Origin: Sphingobacterium phlebotomi
GTDB taxonomy: Bacteria > Bacteroidota > Bacteroidia > Sphingobacteriales > Sphingobacteriaceae
NCBI RefSeq assembly: GCF_008180195.1
Contig: NZ_VTAV01000020.1
Coordinates: forward strand, 20,623-84,622
Direction: 5' to 3'
Length of the DNA: 64,000 nt
The notes under the pieces were generated by a model. That model did no database searches and was not told where the DNA came from. It was given only the letters and a program-made list of their open reading frames with translations. Of this stretch, positions 62,288-64,000 are shown in pieces. Each line of letters starts with the position of its first letter. Within the stretch, counting starts at the first letter, position 1. A program made the position numbers and the translations under genes.

Positions 62288-62995
62288 CTAATCTTCTATC
62301 TTTAATACATACCCCATTCCAATGACCGTATGGATAGCTTTTACGGGAGTGGCTTTTTCTATCTTTTTACGCAGATAGTTCACATACACATCGACGACAT
62401 TAGATCCGATATCAAAGTTGATCCCCCATATTTTGTCTAGGAGTTCACTTCGTTGGAAAACCTTTTGGGGCGATTGGATAAAAAGCAAAAGTAAACGATA
62501 TTCTGTTGCTGTTAAGTTAAGCTCTTGTCCGTTGACAAACGCTACCTTTTTATAATCATCGATTTCGATTAGTTTGTAAATATATCGGTGTTTCTCTGTA
62601 ACCTGCGATTGTTTCGCTATTTCGAGGTTTCGACGTATCAATGTCCGTACCCGAGCCTTGAGTTCAATTAACTTAAACGGCTTAGATAAGTAATCGTCTG
62701 CTCCGCTATCCAAACCCAATACAACATTTTCAGGACCGCCGAGAGCAGTAACCATCAGAATGGGCAAGTTGATGTATCCTAGATTACGGAAATTTTTGCA
62801 GATGTCCAATCCGTTTGTTTCCGGGAGCAAAACATCCAGAATAACCAGATCTATCTTATTTGTTTGCAATAGGTGAAGTGCACGTTCGTAATTAGTGGCG
62901 TGCAAAACAGAAGCCCCATCTTCTTCCAATCCTTGAATAATGACATCGGCGACATTTTTCTCGTCTTCGATCAGCAATATTTGTTTTCCTGTCAT
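62288..62995 (-). CDS. Response regulator, OmpR/PhoB family
   Basis: 235 residues. Receiver: acidic ED at LLIEDEKN, phosphoacceptor Asp54 in VILDVLLPE, conserved Thr in LMVTAL and Lys in YLSKPFKL. The DNA-binding winged helix is TATEYRLLLLFIQSPQKVFQRSELLDKIWG with DVYVNYLRKKIE and IHTVIGMGYVLK. It is read immediately before the histidine kinase gene, in the same orientation, and should be its partner. Confidence 0.96.
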   Translation of the reverse strand: MTGKQILLIEDEKNVADVIIQGLEEDGASVLHATNYERALHLLQTNKIDLVILDVLLPETNGLDICKNFRNLGYINLPILMVTALGGPENVVLGLDSGADDYLSKPFKLIELKARVRTLIRRNLEIAKQSQVTEKHRYIYKLIEIDDYKKVAFVNGQELNLTATEYRLLLLFIQSPQKVFQRSELLDKIWGINFDIGSNVVDVYVNYLRKKIEKATPVKAIHTVIGMGYVLKIED

Positions 62996-63036
62996 AATGC
63001 GCTAAGTTAAAAATAATGCTACTAAGTATTCGGGTA

Positions 63037-63954
63037 CTACTCAACTTCGGTTGCCATTTCCCATTTTTCTTTAAACAAACCTTGCAGCTTTTCTATCTCT
63101 TTTTTATACATCGTTTTCTTACGGGTACCAAAATACAAGATGTTTTCTAAAGGGTCATCCCCTTCCCAAACCAATTTTATTTTAGCGGATGCTATTTCAT
63201 CACGGCAAAGAAAATCCGGCACAACAGAAAATCCCGTACTATCCCTTAAACATCTAATGATGGAACTGATATTTGGTACGATATAGTTTGGACTAAAATC
63301 TGGATGTTCACCAAAATGTTGTAACCAAAATTTTTTCAAATGCTCCATATCAGCAGCAGTACTGTACCAAAGCTGTTGCTTTAAAAGTACCGCAGCTTGT
63401 TTATTCTCTCCTTCCGCTAACAGTTTTTCCAATGTAGAAGTATCTGTGTTATTTCCGGCGATCAATACGATCCGTTCCTTGGAAAAAGCGTTATATTCCA
63501 AATTTTGTTGTACCCCTTTTTGCGGCGTTACAATTAAATCAAGTAATCCATTATCCAAATCCTGTTGCATCTGCGGGTATTCACCAAATTTAATGATCAG
63601 GTTAAATGGGAGTTCTTTAATATGCTCTTCCAAGGTGTACTGGAAGGTTTCAAAACACATTCCCAAACTTATCGTAGCCCTTTCCTCTTCGGAACGTCTA
63701 TGGAAATTTTCTTCTCCTCTTTCCAGCTTTTTTAGTGGCTCTAAAATAAAATTGTAAAGAATCTTACCCTTTTCAGTCGGAACCATTCTTCTTGCTGCCC
63801 GATCAAACAGCTTGTAACCCGTATACGCTTCTAACGAATTTAAATGGAGGCTTACACCAGGCTGAGAAATAAACAATTCCTGCGCCGCTGCCGATAGGGT
63901 TCCTGTTTCGTATATGGCTTTAAAAGTACGTAGCCATTCTAGATTCCATCGCAT
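63037..63954 (-). CDS. LysR family transcriptional regulator
   Basis: 305 residues from the ATG at 63954; the frame starts at 63984 but the winged helix begins MRWNLEWLRTFKAIYETGTLSAAAQELFISQPGVSLHLNSLEAYTGYKLFDR. The effector domain of about 200 residues follows (ISLGMCFETFQYTLEEHI, then LIVTPQKG, IVLIAGNN). Targets are not in view because the 46 nt to the window edge hold only the divergent upstream region. Confidence 0.92.
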   Translation of the reverse strand: MRWNLEWLRTFKAIYETGTLSAAAQELFISQPGVSLHLNSLEAYTGYKLFDRAARRMVPTEKGKILYNFILEPLKKLERGEENFHRRSEEERATISLGMCFETFQYTLEEHIKELPFNLIIKFGEYPQMQQDLDNGLLDLIVTPQKGVQQNLEYNAFSKERIVLIAGNNTDTSTLEKLLAEGENKQAAVLLKQQLWYSTAADMEHLKKFWLQHFGEHPDFSPNYIVPNISSIIRCLRDSTGFSVVPDFLCRDEIASAKIKLVWEGDDPLENILYFGTRKKTMYKKEIEKLQGLFKEKWEMATEVE

Positions 63955-64000
63955 ATCTATTATTTTTATAATACAAATATACAATTTAAGTTATTTTAAT

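Noticed and set aside
1..64000. CRISPR arrays, tRNA, rRNA and insertion sequences
   Set aside because: No regularly spaced direct repeats, tRNA-like cloverleaf, rRNA-like segment, transposase or integrase frame was noticed on either strand by reading; a structural scan was not possible.

Overview
The window looks like a chromosomal segment of a Bacteroidota bacterium, most likely family Sphingobacteriaceae (Sphingobacterium/Pedobacter/Olivibacter type). The evidence is two SusC/SusD pairs, an ECF sigma/FecR pair next to an STN-bearing SusC, several -7 boxes of the TAnnTTTG type, few Shine-Dalgarno sequences, and moderately AT-rich coding sequence. No rRNA, tRNA, CRISPR array, phage or complete insertion sequence was seen. 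The genus is inference.

Layout. 1-17.9 kb is a mosaic of short, independently transcribed genes: the tail of a Crp/Fnr regulator, a quinone-reductase-like flavoprotein, the SelO AMPylase, a metallo-beta-lactamase-fold hydrolase, an ABC-F ATPase, a DoxX-like membrane protein, an ASCH/winged-helix protein with a methyltransferase, an erythromycin-esterase-like enzyme, a TlpA thioredoxin, an AraC regulator, and two divergent HxlR-regulated units (HxlR/YceI lipoprotein and HxlR/quinone oxidoreductase). Both HxlR intergenic regions carry clear dyad operators, one a 42-bp perfect palindrome.

18.0-29.5 kb is a compact xylan utilisation locus. ECF sigma and FecR anti-sigma are divergent from each other and sit upstream of STN-SusC, SusD, a GH10 endo-xylanase lipoprotein, a PKD-domain lipoprotein and a GH3 glycosidase. 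Surface xylanase would cut the polymer, SusCD would import oligosaccharides and the exported GH3 would finish them; FecR/sigma would sense import through the STN domain. 29.7-33.1 kb holds two aldo/keto reductases, an NmrA-like SDR and an AraC regulator.

33.2-50.1 kb is the most distinctive part: an AraC regulator, a second SusCD pair without STN, three exported class-C beta-lactamase-fold serine hydrolases, an M19 dipeptidase, a Tat-signal enolase-superfamily enzyme, a DUF819 membrane protein and an L-Ala-D/L-Glu-type dipeptide epimerase. I read this as a candidate locus for capture and breakdown of murein or other D-amino-acid peptides.

50.1-56.6 kb returns to small redox and regulatory units (SDR/HxlR with a decayed NTF2-like gene, cupin, Crp/Fnr regulator, pirin, luciferase-like oxidoreductase, a membrane four-helix sensor-like protein, GNAT). 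56.7-64 kb encodes a cyanide-insensitive-type cytochrome bd oxidase (CydAB) convergent with an overlapping three-gene unit (UspA-like, lipocalin-like, DUF1275), then an OmpR/histidine-kinase pair and a LysR regulator at the right edge.
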